In this document: positions 1 through 9,186 of the stretch, in pieces | Numbering within the stretch: the stretch's first letter is position 1 | Layout: each line of letters opens with the position of its first letter | The notes under the pieces: generated by a model | What the model was told of the DNA's origin: nothing | What the model saw: the letters and a program-made list of their open reading frames with translations, nothing else | The model's database searches: none | Position numbers and translations under genes: made by a program | NCBI RefSeq assembly: GCF_900108915.1 | Contig: NZ_FNYH01000003.1 | Span: forward strand, 1-64,000 | Length of the DNA: 64,000 nucleotides | Source: Allopseudospirillum japonicum | GTDB lineage: Bacteria > Pseudomonadota > Gammaproteobacteria > Pseudomonadales > Halomonadaceae | Direction of reading: 5' to 3'

Positions 1-112
1 GTTCTGGGGTTGGGTAAATTCTGATTTTCGTGGCTTTTAACATGTAAGCGCTCTCTACTGGAATCTTTTGATGATAACATCACAAGGATTTTGTACAAAA
101 TCAGGCTACGCC

Positions 113-173
113 TGATTAGCCCTTTCATCCCCGCCCGCATTGGGCGAGGGTTTTCGGGCTATTCTGCTAAAAG
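113..173 (-). repeat. Hairpin resembling an IS200/IS605 right end
   Basis: The core CGCCC (132-136) pairs with GGGCG (142-146), flanked by a TTTCATCC motif on one side and a GCTAAAAG motif on the other. The same arrangement recurs near 28.7 kb, and the outer flanks recur near 11.2 kb without the stem. Just to the left, 99-117 is a separate perfect 8-bp inverted repeat with a 3-base loop. Read on the minus strand, the element lies downstream of the exonuclease gene ending at 216. It resembles the terminal hairpin left by a TnpB-type element, but no transposase remains here. The rest of 1-215 holds nothing I recognise. Confidence 0.45.
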
Positions 174-215
174 AACGGGGTTTGCCAAGCTAATGGATCA
201 ATCGCAATGACAGCA

Positions 216-947
216 TTAACTCCACAAATCCCCTACAGGCACATCCGCACTAAAACGATGGGCCACTTGTGCTTGCAGCAATTCCGCAGTGGCCAGCGCA
301 TCGGTTAAGGCATGGTGTGCCGTGTAAAAGGGTAAATTGTAGCGCTGACGTGCATCCGCAAGCCGGATAGAAACCGGCTTACGTCCTAGCAAGGCATCAA
401 TCCAACGCATCCGTTTACGTCGATGAATACGTGCTTCAAGTTGCATCGTATCAATCACAGGAAACTCAATCCCCTCACCAATACGTGCTTTACACGCGGC
501 TTGCAAAAAGGGGCGTTCAATCCCTTGATGATGCACCACCATAATATGGCCGGCCATCTGTGCGAGCACCACATCTAGAATATCTTGTAAATCTGGTGCT
601 TTGGCTACTTCTGAATGCGTAATTTTGTGGATTACAATTGAGGATTCCGGCAAGGGTGCGCGTGGTTTGAGTAACCAATGGCGCGCTTGATGGCAATAAA
701 TCCGCTGCAAACGCATGGGCACTAACCCTATGCTTAAGATCCCGCCGGTACGCGCATCCAAGCTAGTTGTTTCGAAATCCATTGCCATTAAAGGCACTTC
801 TGCTAAAGGCGTTTGCGCAGCCACCACCCCTTGCTGATAAAAAGCACGCAGGCTCGGATGCCGTGCTTGTCGTGCTAAGGTAGCAAAATAATGCGGCCAA
901 TCAGGGATTTGCTGATCTTGTAATTCATCCTGACTTAAATAAAACAT
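216..947 (-). CDS. DnaQ-like 3'-5' exonuclease (DEDDh family)
   Basis: This 243-residue protein carries an RNase H-fold exonuclease domain related to the proofreading subunit of DNA polymerase III. Exo I is MAMDFETTSLDA, with catalytic Asp57 and Glu59. Exo III is the C-terminal HHALTDALATAEL block. The Exo II block reads HHQGIERPFL, so the usual FD pair is replaced by IE. I recall this as typical of the subfamily that travels with DUF294 proteins, so it need not mean loss of activity. About 50 N-terminal residues precede the domain. It starts 3 bp after the stop of the upstream nucleotidyltransferase-like gene, so the two are probably cotranscribed and may act together. The substrate is unknown; proofreading epsilon is less likely because of the neighbour. 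Confidence 0.85.
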   Translation of the reverse strand: MFYLSQDELQDQQIPDWPHYFATLARQARHPSLRAFYQQGVVAAQTPLAEVPLMAMDFETTSLDARTGGILSIGLVPMRLQRIYCHQARHWLLKPRAPLPESSIVIHKITHSEVAKAPDLQDILDVVLAQMAGHIMVVHHQGIERPFLQAACKARIGEGIEFPVIDTMQLEARIHRRKRMRWIDALLGRKPVSIRLADARQRYNLPFYTAHHALTDALATAELLQAQVAHRFSADVPVGDLWS

Positions 948-950
948 AAG

Positions 951-2810
951 TTAGCCAATACGGTTTGGTTGATAACGATATTTCAGATACTTTTGCGCAT
1001 GGCTTAAAATCTGGAAAGCATCTTTTAAGTGTTTACGCTCAAAATCAGACAAGTTTTCTGGCTCGATATTATTATCCGGTTCTCGCCCTGCAGCTAAATC
1101 TAACGCTTGATGGCGAATACGCACCATAGCAATAAACTCCAAAGCATCGCGTAAATCTTGACCTCGCCCTTTCGGAAGGATGCTCGCTTCGATAATTTCT
1201 TGCAAACGTTCAAACGAATTTAACGCTGAGCTACCGATCGCCAAGGCGTGGACTCGAATTAAATCGGCAACTGGAGCCGTGCCTCTGCGCTTCATATTAA
1301 TGGAATTGGTATGGCGACCATCGGTTTCCATCACAAAATCTTTGAAAAAACCCAGCGGCGGCGTGCGTTGTAAGGCATTACGGACCATACAGGCAAGAAA
1401 GCGCGGGCTTTTGCGTGTACGTCGGAGGATGAAAGCTTGTAACTCCTGTGCCCAATGCTCTTGTCCCCAAACACCTTCTAAATCAAAAAAAATCGCGCTA
1501 TTTAATAAAAATTGTGGCGTCGGCTGATCAATCCATTGGGCAAAATAGTTTTCCCAAACCCGCCTTGGTTGTCGCCATTGTGGATTGGTGGCCATAATTT
1601 TGCCGGTACAATAGGTATAACCACAAGCGGCCAGACCATCACTCACAAAAGCGGCAAGCTCAGCAAAATAAGCATCATGCACTTGAGGATCAAAACGGTT
1701 ATCTAAAATCAAGGCGTTATCTTGGTCGGTGACAATCAATTGCTCATCACGCGCCATCGAGCCTAAAGCCAAGAAACAATAAGGCACAGGTGGCGGCCCT
1801 AGTTTATGCTCGGCTAGCTCCAAGAGGCGTTGTTTAAAGCTGCGCCCAATCACGGCCATCGCTTTGCCTATCATATGAGAGTTGGCATCTTCATTGACCA
1901 TCCGTGTAAAACACGCTTGCACTTCAGGGCGTAACGCTTGTAATTCTTCAATGCTTTGAGCGCGGAAAATACTGGAAACCACAAACAAGCTGTTTTGTGA
2001 TTCATAACGGATCACATCCGAAAGCGCCACCACGCCGATGGGCTTTTGATGCTTTAAGATGGGTAAATGATGCACATTGTGACGCAACATTAAGAGCATG
2101 GCTTCAAAAAGCATTTGGTTGGCTTCAACACAGATTAAATCCGTGGTCATAATGTCCCCGACCGGCAAATCAAAGCTCAATCCAGGAGCAACAACACGAC
2201 TGCGAATATCTCTATCAGTGACTAAGCCTAACTCGGGTTGCTCGGCAGAAAACACTAACAGGGAAGAGATGCCTTCTTGAGTCATTAAATGTGCCGCTTG
2301 GCGTACACTGGCTTGCGGATCTAGGCTGATAGGTGCACGTGGAATCAGCTGGCCCACTTGGGCTGTCATCAACTCATTTGCATCCTCGCGGCGAGCCACA
2401 GCTTGACGCAAACGGGTACGATCCTCGACTTCGACAAAATCCGCAAACAATTCATGCTGATCAAACAACTCGGTAAATACAGGTTCAGGAATCAAATAGA
2501 CCAGGGTATCTTCCAAGGCCACGGTAGGAAAACGTACCCGCCGATGACGCAGCAAACCAAATTCACCAAAAAAACCACCTTCACTTAAGCGGTTATATAA
2601 ATCCCCATTGCGTCGGTAGACTTCTACCGCCCCACTGCGAATCACATACCAGGCATCAACTTCCTGCCCAAAGGTTAAAATTTGCGCGCCGGCTTTAAAA
2701 TAGCTGACTTCCACTTGGGTCGAAGTCCACTCTAAAACAGACTCAGGCAATTGGTTAAAGGGCGGATAACGGCGCAGAAAATCAAGAATTTCTAACTGTT
2801 CGGCTTGCAT
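951..2810 (-). CDS. Cyclic-nucleotide-binding/CBS/DUF294 nucleotidyltransferase-like protein
   Basis: The 619-residue product has an N-terminal cNMP-binding domain (about 15-125, with the GGFFGEFGLL loop), then a CBS pair (about 155-275, containing GIVSS-like and HHLPI motifs), then a DUF294 putative nucleotidyltransferase domain with ALGSMARDEQ and DQDNALI, which resemble the GS and DxD signatures of GlnD-type enzymes, and a C-terminal DUF294_C helical region. The ATG at 2810 is chosen over a TTG at 2831 because AAAGGA lies about 10 bases before it. The domain order suggests adenylyl or uridylyl transfer controlled by adenine nucleotides, but the target is not known. It is paired with the exonuclease directly downstream. 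Confidence 0.85.
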   Translation of the reverse strand: MQAEQLEILDFLRRYPPFNQLPESVLEWTSTQVEVSYFKAGAQILTFGQEVDAWYVIRSGAVEVYRRNGDLYNRLSEGGFFGEFGLLRHRRVRFPTVALEDTLVYLIPEPVFTELFDQHELFADFVEVEDRTRLRQAVARREDANELMTAQVGQLIPRAPISLDPQASVRQAAHLMTQEGISSLLVFSAEQPELGLVTDRDIRSRVVAPGLSFDLPVGDIMTTDLICVEANQMLFEAMLLMLRHNVHHLPILKHQKPIGVVALSDVIRYESQNSLFVVSSIFRAQSIEELQALRPEVQACFTRMVNEDANSHMIGKAMAVIGRSFKQRLLELAEHKLGPPPVPYCFLALGSMARDEQLIVTDQDNALILDNRFDPQVHDAYFAELAAFVSDGLAACGYTYCTGKIMATNPQWRQPRRVWENYFAQWIDQPTPQFLLNSAIFFDLEGVWGQEHWAQELQAFILRRTRKSPRFLACMVRNALQRTPPLGFFKDFVMETDGRHTNSINMKRRGTAPVADLIRVHALAIGSSALNSFERLQEIIEASILPKGRGQDLRDALEFIAMVRIRHQALDLAAGREPDNNIEPENLSDFERKHLKDAFQILSHAQKYLKYRYQPNRIG

Positions 2811-2864
2811 AGAGCTGATTTCCTTTCTCAAATGCTATAAGCCTAGCAGTTTCTTTCTAGAAAC

Positions 2865-2895
2865 AAAAAAGGCGCTCTCTTTAAGAGAACGCCTT
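2865..2895 (-). terminator. Rho-independent terminator after the BCCT transporter
   Basis: On the minus strand a stem GGCGTTCTCTT/AAGAGAGCGCC is followed by a run of T residues. It lies 24 bp past the stop of the transporter gene and before the DUF294 gene start, separating the two transcripts. Confidence 0.85.
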
Positions 2896-2918
2896 GTCAG
2901 ATGACCATCTAGAAATGA

Positions 2919-4547
2919 TTAACTTCTTGGCTCACTTGCCAATCCTTTAATCACAGATACACAGGCCACCAAAAGTACCAGTGTAAAGGGCAAGCCTGTA
3001 GAAACTGCCATCGCTTGTAACGCGACAAGGCCGCCGCCCAAAATCAAGGAAATAGCCACTAAGCCTTCGAAAGTACACCAGAATACACGTTGCGCTGTTG
3101 GTGCATCGACCTTACCACCGGCAGAAATAACATCGATCACTAAGGAACCAGAATCTGAGGAGGTGACAAAAAACACCACTACCAAAATAATGGCAATAAA
3201 GGAAGTGATTTGCGCTAAAGGCAGGGTATCTAACATGGCAAAGAGTTTGAGTGGCAAATCTGCCTCTGCAATGGCTTGGTGACCATAGTCAACCACCTGA
3301 CTGATAGCCGTCCCACCAAAAACACTCATCCATAACACACACGCGAGTGAAGGTACTAAGAGCACAGAGATCATAAACTCACGTACAGTACGCCCACGAG
3401 AGACACGCGCGATAAACATACCAACGAAAGGCGACCAAGAAATCCACCATGCCCAGTAGAAGGCGGTCCAACCTTGGGAGAAGTTCTCATCTTCACGCCC
3501 GATCGGGTTGGCTAGCTGGGGTAAGTATTCTAGGTAAGCCCCGAGGTTGCTAAAAAATCCTGTTAATAAGGCAATTGTTGGGCCAACAAGAATCACAAAC
3601 AGCATCAGCAACACGGCCAAGGCCATATTAATTTCAGAAAGACGCTTCACCCCTGCATCCAAACCTGCCACAACAGATGCTAGTGCGAGCCCAGTGATGC
3701 CAATCACCAAGATAATTTGTGTGGTATCTCCTAAAGGGACGCCAAACAAATAGTTCAACCCAGAAGCAGCTTGTGAGGCACCTATCCCCAAGGAACTTGC
3801 TAGACCAAATAAGGTAGCTAACACAGCTAAAATATCAATCACATGCCCAGGCCAGCCCCAGACGCGCTCCCCCAGTAAAGGATAAAATACCGAACGCATA
3901 GTCAAAGGCAAACCCTTGTTAAAGGAAAACAAGGCCAAACCCAGCGCCAAAATGGCATAAATCGCCCAAGGGTGTAACCCCCAGTGATAAATGGTGGCTG
4001 CCATCCCTAAACGCATTGCCTCTGCACTATCCCCTGCGGCAGCCCCTAAAGGTGCCCAGTCGGTGCGCACACCTTCTTCAACACTGATACCGCCCATCGC
4101 ACTGGTATAGTGAGATAAAGGCTCAGAGACACCAAAAAACATCAAGCCTATACCCATGCCGGCCGCAAAAAGCATCGAGAACCAGCCCGCATAGGTATAG
4201 TCTGGAGTCGCTTCCGTACCACCCAAACGCACACGGCCTAAAGGTGAAAAAGCAAGACCTAAGCACACTAAGACAAAAATATTACCTGAACTTAAGAAAA
4301 ACCAATCAAGGTTAGAGGTTAACCAAGCACGTAAACCTTGAAATAAAGGTTCTGCTTGCGCATGGAAGACCAAAGTCAAGGCCACAAAGACAATCACCGC
4401 CAGCCCAGAAATTGCAAACACGCGGTTGTGAATATCCAAACCAAAAGGACCGACCTTAACAATAATATTGTCTTGGCCGACTTGATAGTCTGTATCTATA
4501 GGGTTAACCTCACCCTCAGGAATCATAGGATCTTTGGTATCTGCCAT
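2919..4547 (-). CDS. BCCT family betaine/choline/carnitine transporter
   Basis: A 542-residue inner-membrane protein with about 12 hydrophobic segments. Family signatures are GMGIGLMFFGVSEP after the third segment and the tryptophan-rich block FYWAWWISWSPFVGMFIARV. Members import quaternary ammonium osmolytes using sodium or proton gradients. The ATG at 4547 is preferred over the one at 4574 because AGAGGG lies about 9 bases upstream. The C-terminus ends soon after the last membrane segment, so the long regulatory tail of BetP-like members is missing. It is transcribed alone, with the terminator at 2865-2895 downstream. The exact substrate cannot be read from the sequence. Confidence 0.92.
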   Translation of the reverse strand: MADTKDPMIPEGEVNPIDTDYQVGQDNIIVKVGPFGLDIHNRVFAISGLAVIVFVALTLVFHAQAEPLFQGLRAWLTSNLDWFFLSSGNIFVLVCLGLAFSPLGRVRLGGTEATPDYTYAGWFSMLFAAGMGIGLMFFGVSEPLSHYTSAMGGISVEEGVRTDWAPLGAAAGDSAEAMRLGMAATIYHWGLHPWAIYAILALGLALFSFNKGLPLTMRSVFYPLLGERVWGWPGHVIDILAVLATLFGLASSLGIGASQAASGLNYLFGVPLGDTTQIILVIGITGLALASVVAGLDAGVKRLSEINMALAVLLMLFVILVGPTIALLTGFFSNLGAYLEYLPQLANPIGREDENFSQGWTAFYWAWWISWSPFVGMFIARVSRGRTVREFMISVLLVPSLACVLWMSVFGGTAISQVVDYGHQAIAEADLPLKLFAMLDTLPLAQITSFIAIILVVVFFVTSSDSGSLVIDVISAGGKVDAPTAQRVFWCTFEGLVAISLILGGGLVALQAMAVSTGLPFTLVLLVACVSVIKGLASEPRS

Positions 4548-4765
4548 CTGCAAATGCCCTCTGTAATCAATCAAAGAGATGCTGCTCTTAGGCCATCTTC
4601 ACGATGGCAAAAGACTTTAAAGTCTAGCAATTCTCTGCTTATCAAGTACAATAAGGGCTCTTTTTGCTAGCTTCCCCGAGGTGTGTCTACACCATCAACC
4701 TAGTCATTGATTGGGATAAAATCCCCTCATTTGCTTGATTCAAGCCGCTCATTTGCATAAAAGAG

Positions 4766-5917
4766 ATGTATCCTTTGCTCAAGTTACCGCCTTTATCCCT
4801 ATATGTGCATGTGCCTTGGTGTGTACGTAAATGTCCTTACTGTGATTTTAACTCGCACCAGTTGACTGGAGATGCCCCCGAACTCGCTTATTTAGATGCT
4901 TTGCTTGCTGATCTCCAGCAAGATTTACCCCAAATCCAAGGACGGCCTCTGACCTCAATTTTTATCGGTGGCGGCACCCCAAGTCTTTTATCTGCCCACT
5001 TCTATCAAGCATTATTCACCCGCTTACAAGCAGTGCTCAAACTGAGCCCAGAATGTGAAATCACCTTAGAGGCTAATCCAAGTAGCTTTGAATATGCCCG
5101 CTTTGCCGCTTACCGCCAGTTAGGCATCAATCGCTTATCCTTAGGTGTACAAAGCTTTGCCCCCGAGCACCTACACATTTTGGGGCGTGTACATGATAGA
5201 GCCCAAGCATTAGCCGCCATTGAACAAGCACAAAAAGCGGGTTTTGATCGTATTAACGTCGATTTAATGCATGGGCTACCCCAACAAACGCCACAACAAG
5301 CCTTAGCGGATTTACGCATTCCTTTATCTTTTGGGATTCGCCATATTTCTTGGTATCAGTTGACACTAGAACCTAACACCCATTTTTATCATCAGCCGCC
5401 ACGCTTACCGGATGAAGATACCTTGGCGGATATTCAAGAGGCGGGACAAGCCTTATTGCAAGAATGCGGCTTGCATCAATATGAGGTATCTGCCTTTGCC
5501 TATCCAGGACAAGAAGCACGTCATAATCTGAATTATTGGCAATTTGGCGACTATTTAGGGATAGGTGCTGGCGCACATAGTAAGTGTACTTATCCGGATG
5601 GACATATCGTGCGCCGCTGGAAAACGCGCCAACCGCAAGCGTATTTGCAGCATCAAGCAGATGGGCGTTTTTGTGCCGGCGAACAAAGCATTACGACAGA
5701 AGAACGGCCTTTTGAGTTCTTGATGAATGCCTTACGTTTAACCCAAGGAGTGCCTAGTCAGTATTTTGCCCAGCGTACCGGCATCCCACTGAGCCAAATA
5801 CAGCCTGTGCTTGATCAGTTAGCAGGCCAAGGATTGATGCGTACCGATCCTGAGATATTGGCAACCACACCTTTAGGATTAAGGTACCTGAACCAAGTGC
5901 TAGAGCATTTTTTATAA
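4766..5917 (+). CDS. hemW: Radical SAM heme chaperone HemW
   Basis: The 383-residue protein has the radical-SAM cluster motif at Cys19, Cys23 and Cys26 (CVRKCPYCDFNSH), followed by the SAM-binding IGGGTPS motif. The block ARHNLNYWQFGDYLGIGAGA is typical of the HemW/HemN-like family. HemW is known to bind heme and insert it into respiratory enzymes, and it lacks the extra N-terminal features of the true coproporphyrinogen dehydrogenase HemN. Length matches the family. The ribosome binding site is weak (AAAGAG). The gene converges on comM with only 8 bp between the stops. Confidence 0.93.
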   Translation: MYPLLKLPPLSLYVHVPWCVRKCPYCDFNSHQLTGDAPELAYLDALLADLQQDLPQIQGRPLTSIFIGGGTPSLLSAHFYQALFTRLQAVLKLSPECEITLEANPSSFEYARFAAYRQLGINRLSLGVQSFAPEHLHILGRVHDRAQALAAIEQAQKAGFDRINVDLMHGLPQQTPQQALADLRIPLSFGIRHISWYQLTLEPNTHFYHQPPRLPDEDTLADIQEAGQALLQECGLHQYEVSAFAYPGQEARHNLNYWQFGDYLGIGAGAHSKCTYPDGHIVRRWKTRQPQAYLQHQADGRFCAGEQSITTEERPFEFLMNALRLTQGVPSQYFAQRTGIPLSQIQPVLDQLAGQGLMRTDPEILATTPLGLRYLNQVLEHFL

Positions 5918-5925
5918 TCAATTGA

Positions 5926-7425
5926 TTAAGCAGAAAAATACTTATCTAGTTGACGGTATCCCAAAGCTTCTAATAAATGTTTGCGTTCGATGGTGTCACT
6001 CGCTTCTAAATCCGCTAAGGTGCGGGCCAGTTTAATTAATCGATGATAAGCCCGCGCAGATAGCCCCAAACGCTGCATCGCACTTTCTAACAGATCCATT
6101 AAAGCTGGTGTTAGAGGGGCATGCGTGGATAATGCTTGGATGCCAAGGGCCGCATTTGCACATCCCTGACGCCTTAATTGGCGTTGATAGGCGGCCTGCA
6201 CACGTGCACTCACTTGTGCACTGCTTTCTGGGGGCTGTGCTTGTGGTCTTAAGGCTTGTGCAGGTAACGCAGGCACCTCAATATGTAAATCAATTCGATC
6301 TAATAAAGGTGCCGATAGGCGACTATGATATTGGCGGATTTGTCGCGGACTACAACGGCAGCGCTTTTGTGGATGCCCCAAGTAACCGCAGGGACAAGGA
6401 TTCATCGCAGCCACCAGTAAAAAATTGGCTGGATAGGACACTTGGCGCGCCGCGCGTGCAATATGCATCACCCCAGATTCTAAGGGCTCTCGTAAAACTT
6501 CTAGTGTTTTACGATCAAACTCCGCCAACTCGTCTAAAAATAAGACACCCTGATGCGCCAGAGAAATTTCCCCCGGCCTTGGATTAGAGCCACCACCTGC
6601 AAGCGCCGCTGCAGAACTGGTGTGATGCGGTGCGCGGAAAGGTCGTTGTTGCCAAGTCTGCGCATCAAAGCGCCCACTAATCGACGCTAAAGCTGCCACT
6701 TCTAAAGCTTGCGCTTGGGTTAACGGTGGCAACAATCCGGGTAAGCGCGCGGCAAGTAAGGTTTTCCCTGTCCCTGGTGGTCCACACAATAACAAGTTGT
6801 GCTGACCGGCTGCCGCAACTTCAAGGGCGCGTCTGGCTTGATGTTGCCCGTACACATCCTGTAAATCTGGATAAGCTAGTGTCTCTGGTTGAGGTGCTGG
6901 CGGCGCAGGTGGTAAAGCTTGCCCAGAAAAATACGCCGCTAATTGGCTCAGATGTTGTGCTGGTGCCAGTTCGCAGGTGCTTAAATGCGCTTCTGCAAAG
7001 TTATCCACAGGCAAACACAGGGTTTTTTGGGCTTGTTGACAGGCCAGGGCTGCAGGCAAAATTCCTAAAACAGGGCGAATTTCTCCGGTGAGGGCTAACT
7101 CGCCGAGAATTTCATGCCGATCGAATGCAGTGGCCGGAATTTGTTCAGAAGCGGCTAAAATACCTAGCGCGATAGGGAGATCATAACGCCCCCCTTCTTT
7201 AGGCAGATCGGCGGGGGACAAATTGACTGTGATCCGGTAGAGGGGAAACTCAAAACCCGCATTAATCAGGGCGCTGCGCACCCTGTCTTTACTTTCTCGC
7301 ACCGCAACTGCAGGCATTCCCACCAGAGTTAAACCGGGTAACCCTTTGGAAAGATGAACTTCTACACGCACCAAAGGCGCTTGAATTCCTAAACTTGCAC
7401 GCGTATGAACCACCGCCAGTGTCAT
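5926..7425 (-). CDS. comM: YifB/ComM Mg-chelatase-like AAA+ ATPase
   Basis: This 499-residue protein has an N-terminal ChlI-type domain (TRASLGIQAPLV), a AAA+ core with Walker A CGPPGTGKTLLAAR and Walker B LFLDELAEF, a cysteine-rich CPCGYLGHPQKRCRC insertion, and a C-terminal MCM-like lid region. ComM is a hexameric helicase that promotes branch migration of integrated DNA during natural transformation, and is also widespread in species not known to be competent. The ATG at 7425 has GGAGGG 6 bases upstream and gives the usual MTLAVVHTRASLG start; the 39 bases before it are therefore probably not coding. It closely follows the DUF1904 gene. Confidence 0.93.
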   Translation of the reverse strand: MTLAVVHTRASLGIQAPLVRVEVHLSKGLPGLTLVGMPAVAVRESKDRVRSALINAGFEFPLYRITVNLSPADLPKEGGRYDLPIALGILAASEQIPATAFDRHEILGELALTGEIRPVLGILPAALACQQAQKTLCLPVDNFAEAHLSTCELAPAQHLSQLAAYFSGQALPPAPPAPQPETLAYPDLQDVYGQHQARRALEVAAAGQHNLLLCGPPGTGKTLLAARLPGLLPPLTQAQALEVAALASISGRFDAQTWQQRPFRAPHHTSSAAALAGGGSNPRPGEISLAHQGVLFLDELAEFDRKTLEVLREPLESGVMHIARAARQVSYPANFLLVAAMNPCPCGYLGHPQKRCRCSPRQIRQYHSRLSAPLLDRIDLHIEVPALPAQALRPQAQPPESSAQVSARVQAAYQRQLRRQGCANAALGIQALSTHAPLTPALMDLLESAMQRLGLSARAYHRLIKLARTLADLEASDTIERKHLLEALGYRQLDKYFSA

Positions 7426-7464
7426 CCTTGACCCTCCCTCAGTTGTTGATGAGGTTGTGCTCAA

Positions 7465-7800
7465 TTAAGTATTTGCAAAATGCTTGCCTTGATAATAATA
7501 GGCCGCTTCACTCAGTGGTAGAAAAAAGACCTCAACTTCTGCATAACCCTGTTGTTGCAAGGCGTGGGTAATCACCTGAGCACTCGCATCTTGGATGGCT
7601 TGTCCGCGTGCAAACCAACGGACCTCAACAAAAGGGTAAGGTGTGACGAGTTCGCCTGCTTGCACCTGCACACTCGGATTCACCTCCAAGATAAAGTTAT
7701 CTTCTGTAGTATCCATAGCGTCAGCTAAAGTGGCCACAAGAGCACTACTGATTGCCTGTACATCTTCAAAACGCACCCCATGAAAGCTTAATTGCGGCAT
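7465..7800 (-). CDS. DUF1904 family protein
   Basis: A 111-residue soluble protein starting MPQLSFHGV, with alternating strand-helix character resembling the tautomerase fold seen in DUF1904 proteins. Function is not known. The ATG has AGAGGA 8 bases upstream. It sits 12 bp after glmM and 39 bp before the chosen comM start, so it probably belongs to a folP-glmM-DUF1904-comM transcript. Placement in DUF1904 is from memory of the N-terminal and C-terminal motifs. Confidence 0.7.
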   Translation of the reverse strand: MPQLSFHGVRFEDVQAISSALVATLADAMDTTEDNFILEVNPSVQVQAGELVTPYPFVEVRWFARGQAIQDASAQVITHALQQQGYAEVEVFFLPLSEAAYYYQGKHFANT

Positions 7801-7812
7801 CTTTTTATCCTC

Positions 7813-9171
7813 TTATGATCTTTGACTTTGATGCGTCAGTGTCTCAGCAATTTGCTCTGCCAGCGCTTGCACTTGCTGCGCCTTTTGCCCTTCAACCATT
7901 ACCCGAATTACAGGCTCAGTACCTGAGGCACGCAAAAGCACGCGCCCTTGGTGGCCAAGTTCTGCTTCCACTTGCGCAACTTGTGCTTGAACTTGTGCAT
8001 CTTGCAAAATCTGTGCGTGCGCTTTGACATTAATTAAGACTTGCGGCAGCTTGCGCATCGGCTGGAGTAGTTGGCTAATATCTTGTGTTTGCGCCGCCAG
8101 CAAAGCCGCCAAGACTTGTAAAGCCGCCACAATGCCATCCCCTGTCGTTTGTACATGGCGACAGACAAGGTGCCCAGAACTTTCCCCTCCTAAACGCCAT
8201 TGCTGTGCAACCAATTCCGCCATCACATAACGATCCCCGACAGGTGCACGGATAAAGTCAATCCCTTGGGCTTGCAACGCCAATTCTAGTCCTAAATTAC
8301 TCATCAAAGTACCAACCACGCCCCCTTGCAAGTTATTTTCTTGCTGCATATAGGTCGCCAGAATATATAAGAGGTCATCCCCATCCAGTAAGCGTCCTTG
8401 GGCATCCACCATCACCACACGGTCACCATCGCCATCAAAAGCAATGCCTAAATCTGCACTTTCTGCTTGCACCCGAGCTTGCAAAGCTTGTGGGTGCGTG
8501 GAGCCAACCTGGGCATTAATATTAAAGCCATCCGGCTGGGCGGCCATCACAGTGACTTGCGCGCCAAGCTCCTTAAGGACTGCAGGTGCAATATGATAGG
8601 TGGCACCATGAGCACAATCGACCACTAGATGCAAACCGGCAAGGCTAGTACCGTAAGGCAAGGTACTTTTGCAATATTCGATATAGCGCCCTGCAGCATC
8701 ATTCACACGCACTGCTTTACCAAGGGCTTCCGGCGCTACGGTTTGCATGGGTTGCTCAAGTTCAGCTTCGATTTCATCTTCCCACGCGTCCGGTAACTTG
8801 CTGCCATCAGCATTGAAAAATTTAATGCCGTTATCTGCAAAAGGATTATGGGAGGCACTAATCACGATTCCTGCAGCGGCATGAAAAGTACGTGTCAAAT
8901 ACGCAATCGCTGGGGTTGGCATGGGCCCTAGTAAATAGATATCGACACCAGCGGCAGATAAGCCGGCTTCTAATGCAGACTCAAACATATAGCCAGAAAT
9001 CCGCGTATCTTTACCTATCAAAATACGGGGTTTACTCGATTTGGCTGCTTGTTGATGACGTGCCAAAACTCGCCCCGCTGCCCAGCCAAGTTTGAGGACA
9101 AACTCTGGGGTAATAGGAAATTCTCCTACACGTCCACGAATACCATCAGTACCAAAATAACGCCGTCCCAT
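7813..9171 (-). CDS. glmM: Phosphoglucosamine mutase
   Basis: The 452-residue enzyme converts glucosamine-6-phosphate to glucosamine-1-phosphate on the way to UDP-GlcNAc, and so to peptidoglycan and LPS. It begins [16 protein letters not shown]. The phosphoserine loop [16 protein letters not shown] lies near residue 105, the metal-binding loop is AFDGDGDRV, and the sugar-binding loop GGESSGH and phosphate-binding [11 protein letters not shown] are both present. The ATG at 9171 is preferred to the one 9 bases upstream because AGGA is then 8 bases away. It follows folP by about 15 bp, the classic folP-glmM pairing. Confidence 0.96.
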   Translation of the reverse strand: MGRRYFGTDGIRGRVGEFPITPEFVLKLGWAAGRVLARHQQAAKSSKPRILIGKDTRISGYMFESALEAGLSAAGVDIYLLGPMPTPAIAYLTRTFHAAAGIVISASHNPFADNGIKFFNADGSKLPDAWEDEIEAELEQPMQTVAPEALGKAVRVNDAAGRYIEYCKSTLPYGTSLAGLHLVVDCAHGATYHIAPAVLKELGAQVTVMAAQPDGFNINAQVGSTHPQALQARVQAESADLGIAFDGDGDRVVMVDAQGRLLDGDDLLYILATYMQQENNLQGGVVGTLMSNLGLELALQAQGIDFIRAPVGDRYVMAELVAQQWRLGGESSGHLVCRHVQTTGDGIVAALQVLAALLAAQTQDISQLLQPMRKLPQVLINVKAHAQILQDAQVQAQVAQVEAELGHQGRVLLRASGTEPVIRVMVEGQKAQQVQALAEQIAETLTHQSQRS

Positions 9172-9186
9172 CTTCTTCATCCTAGC

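Noticed and set aside
113-173. CRISPR-like repeat suspected from the GATGAAAGG motif
   Set aside because: Only single copies occur, with no regularly spaced repeats or cas genes.
6108-6587. 159-residue plus-strand frame
   Set aside because: Lies entirely antisense to comM, which has all its family motifs.
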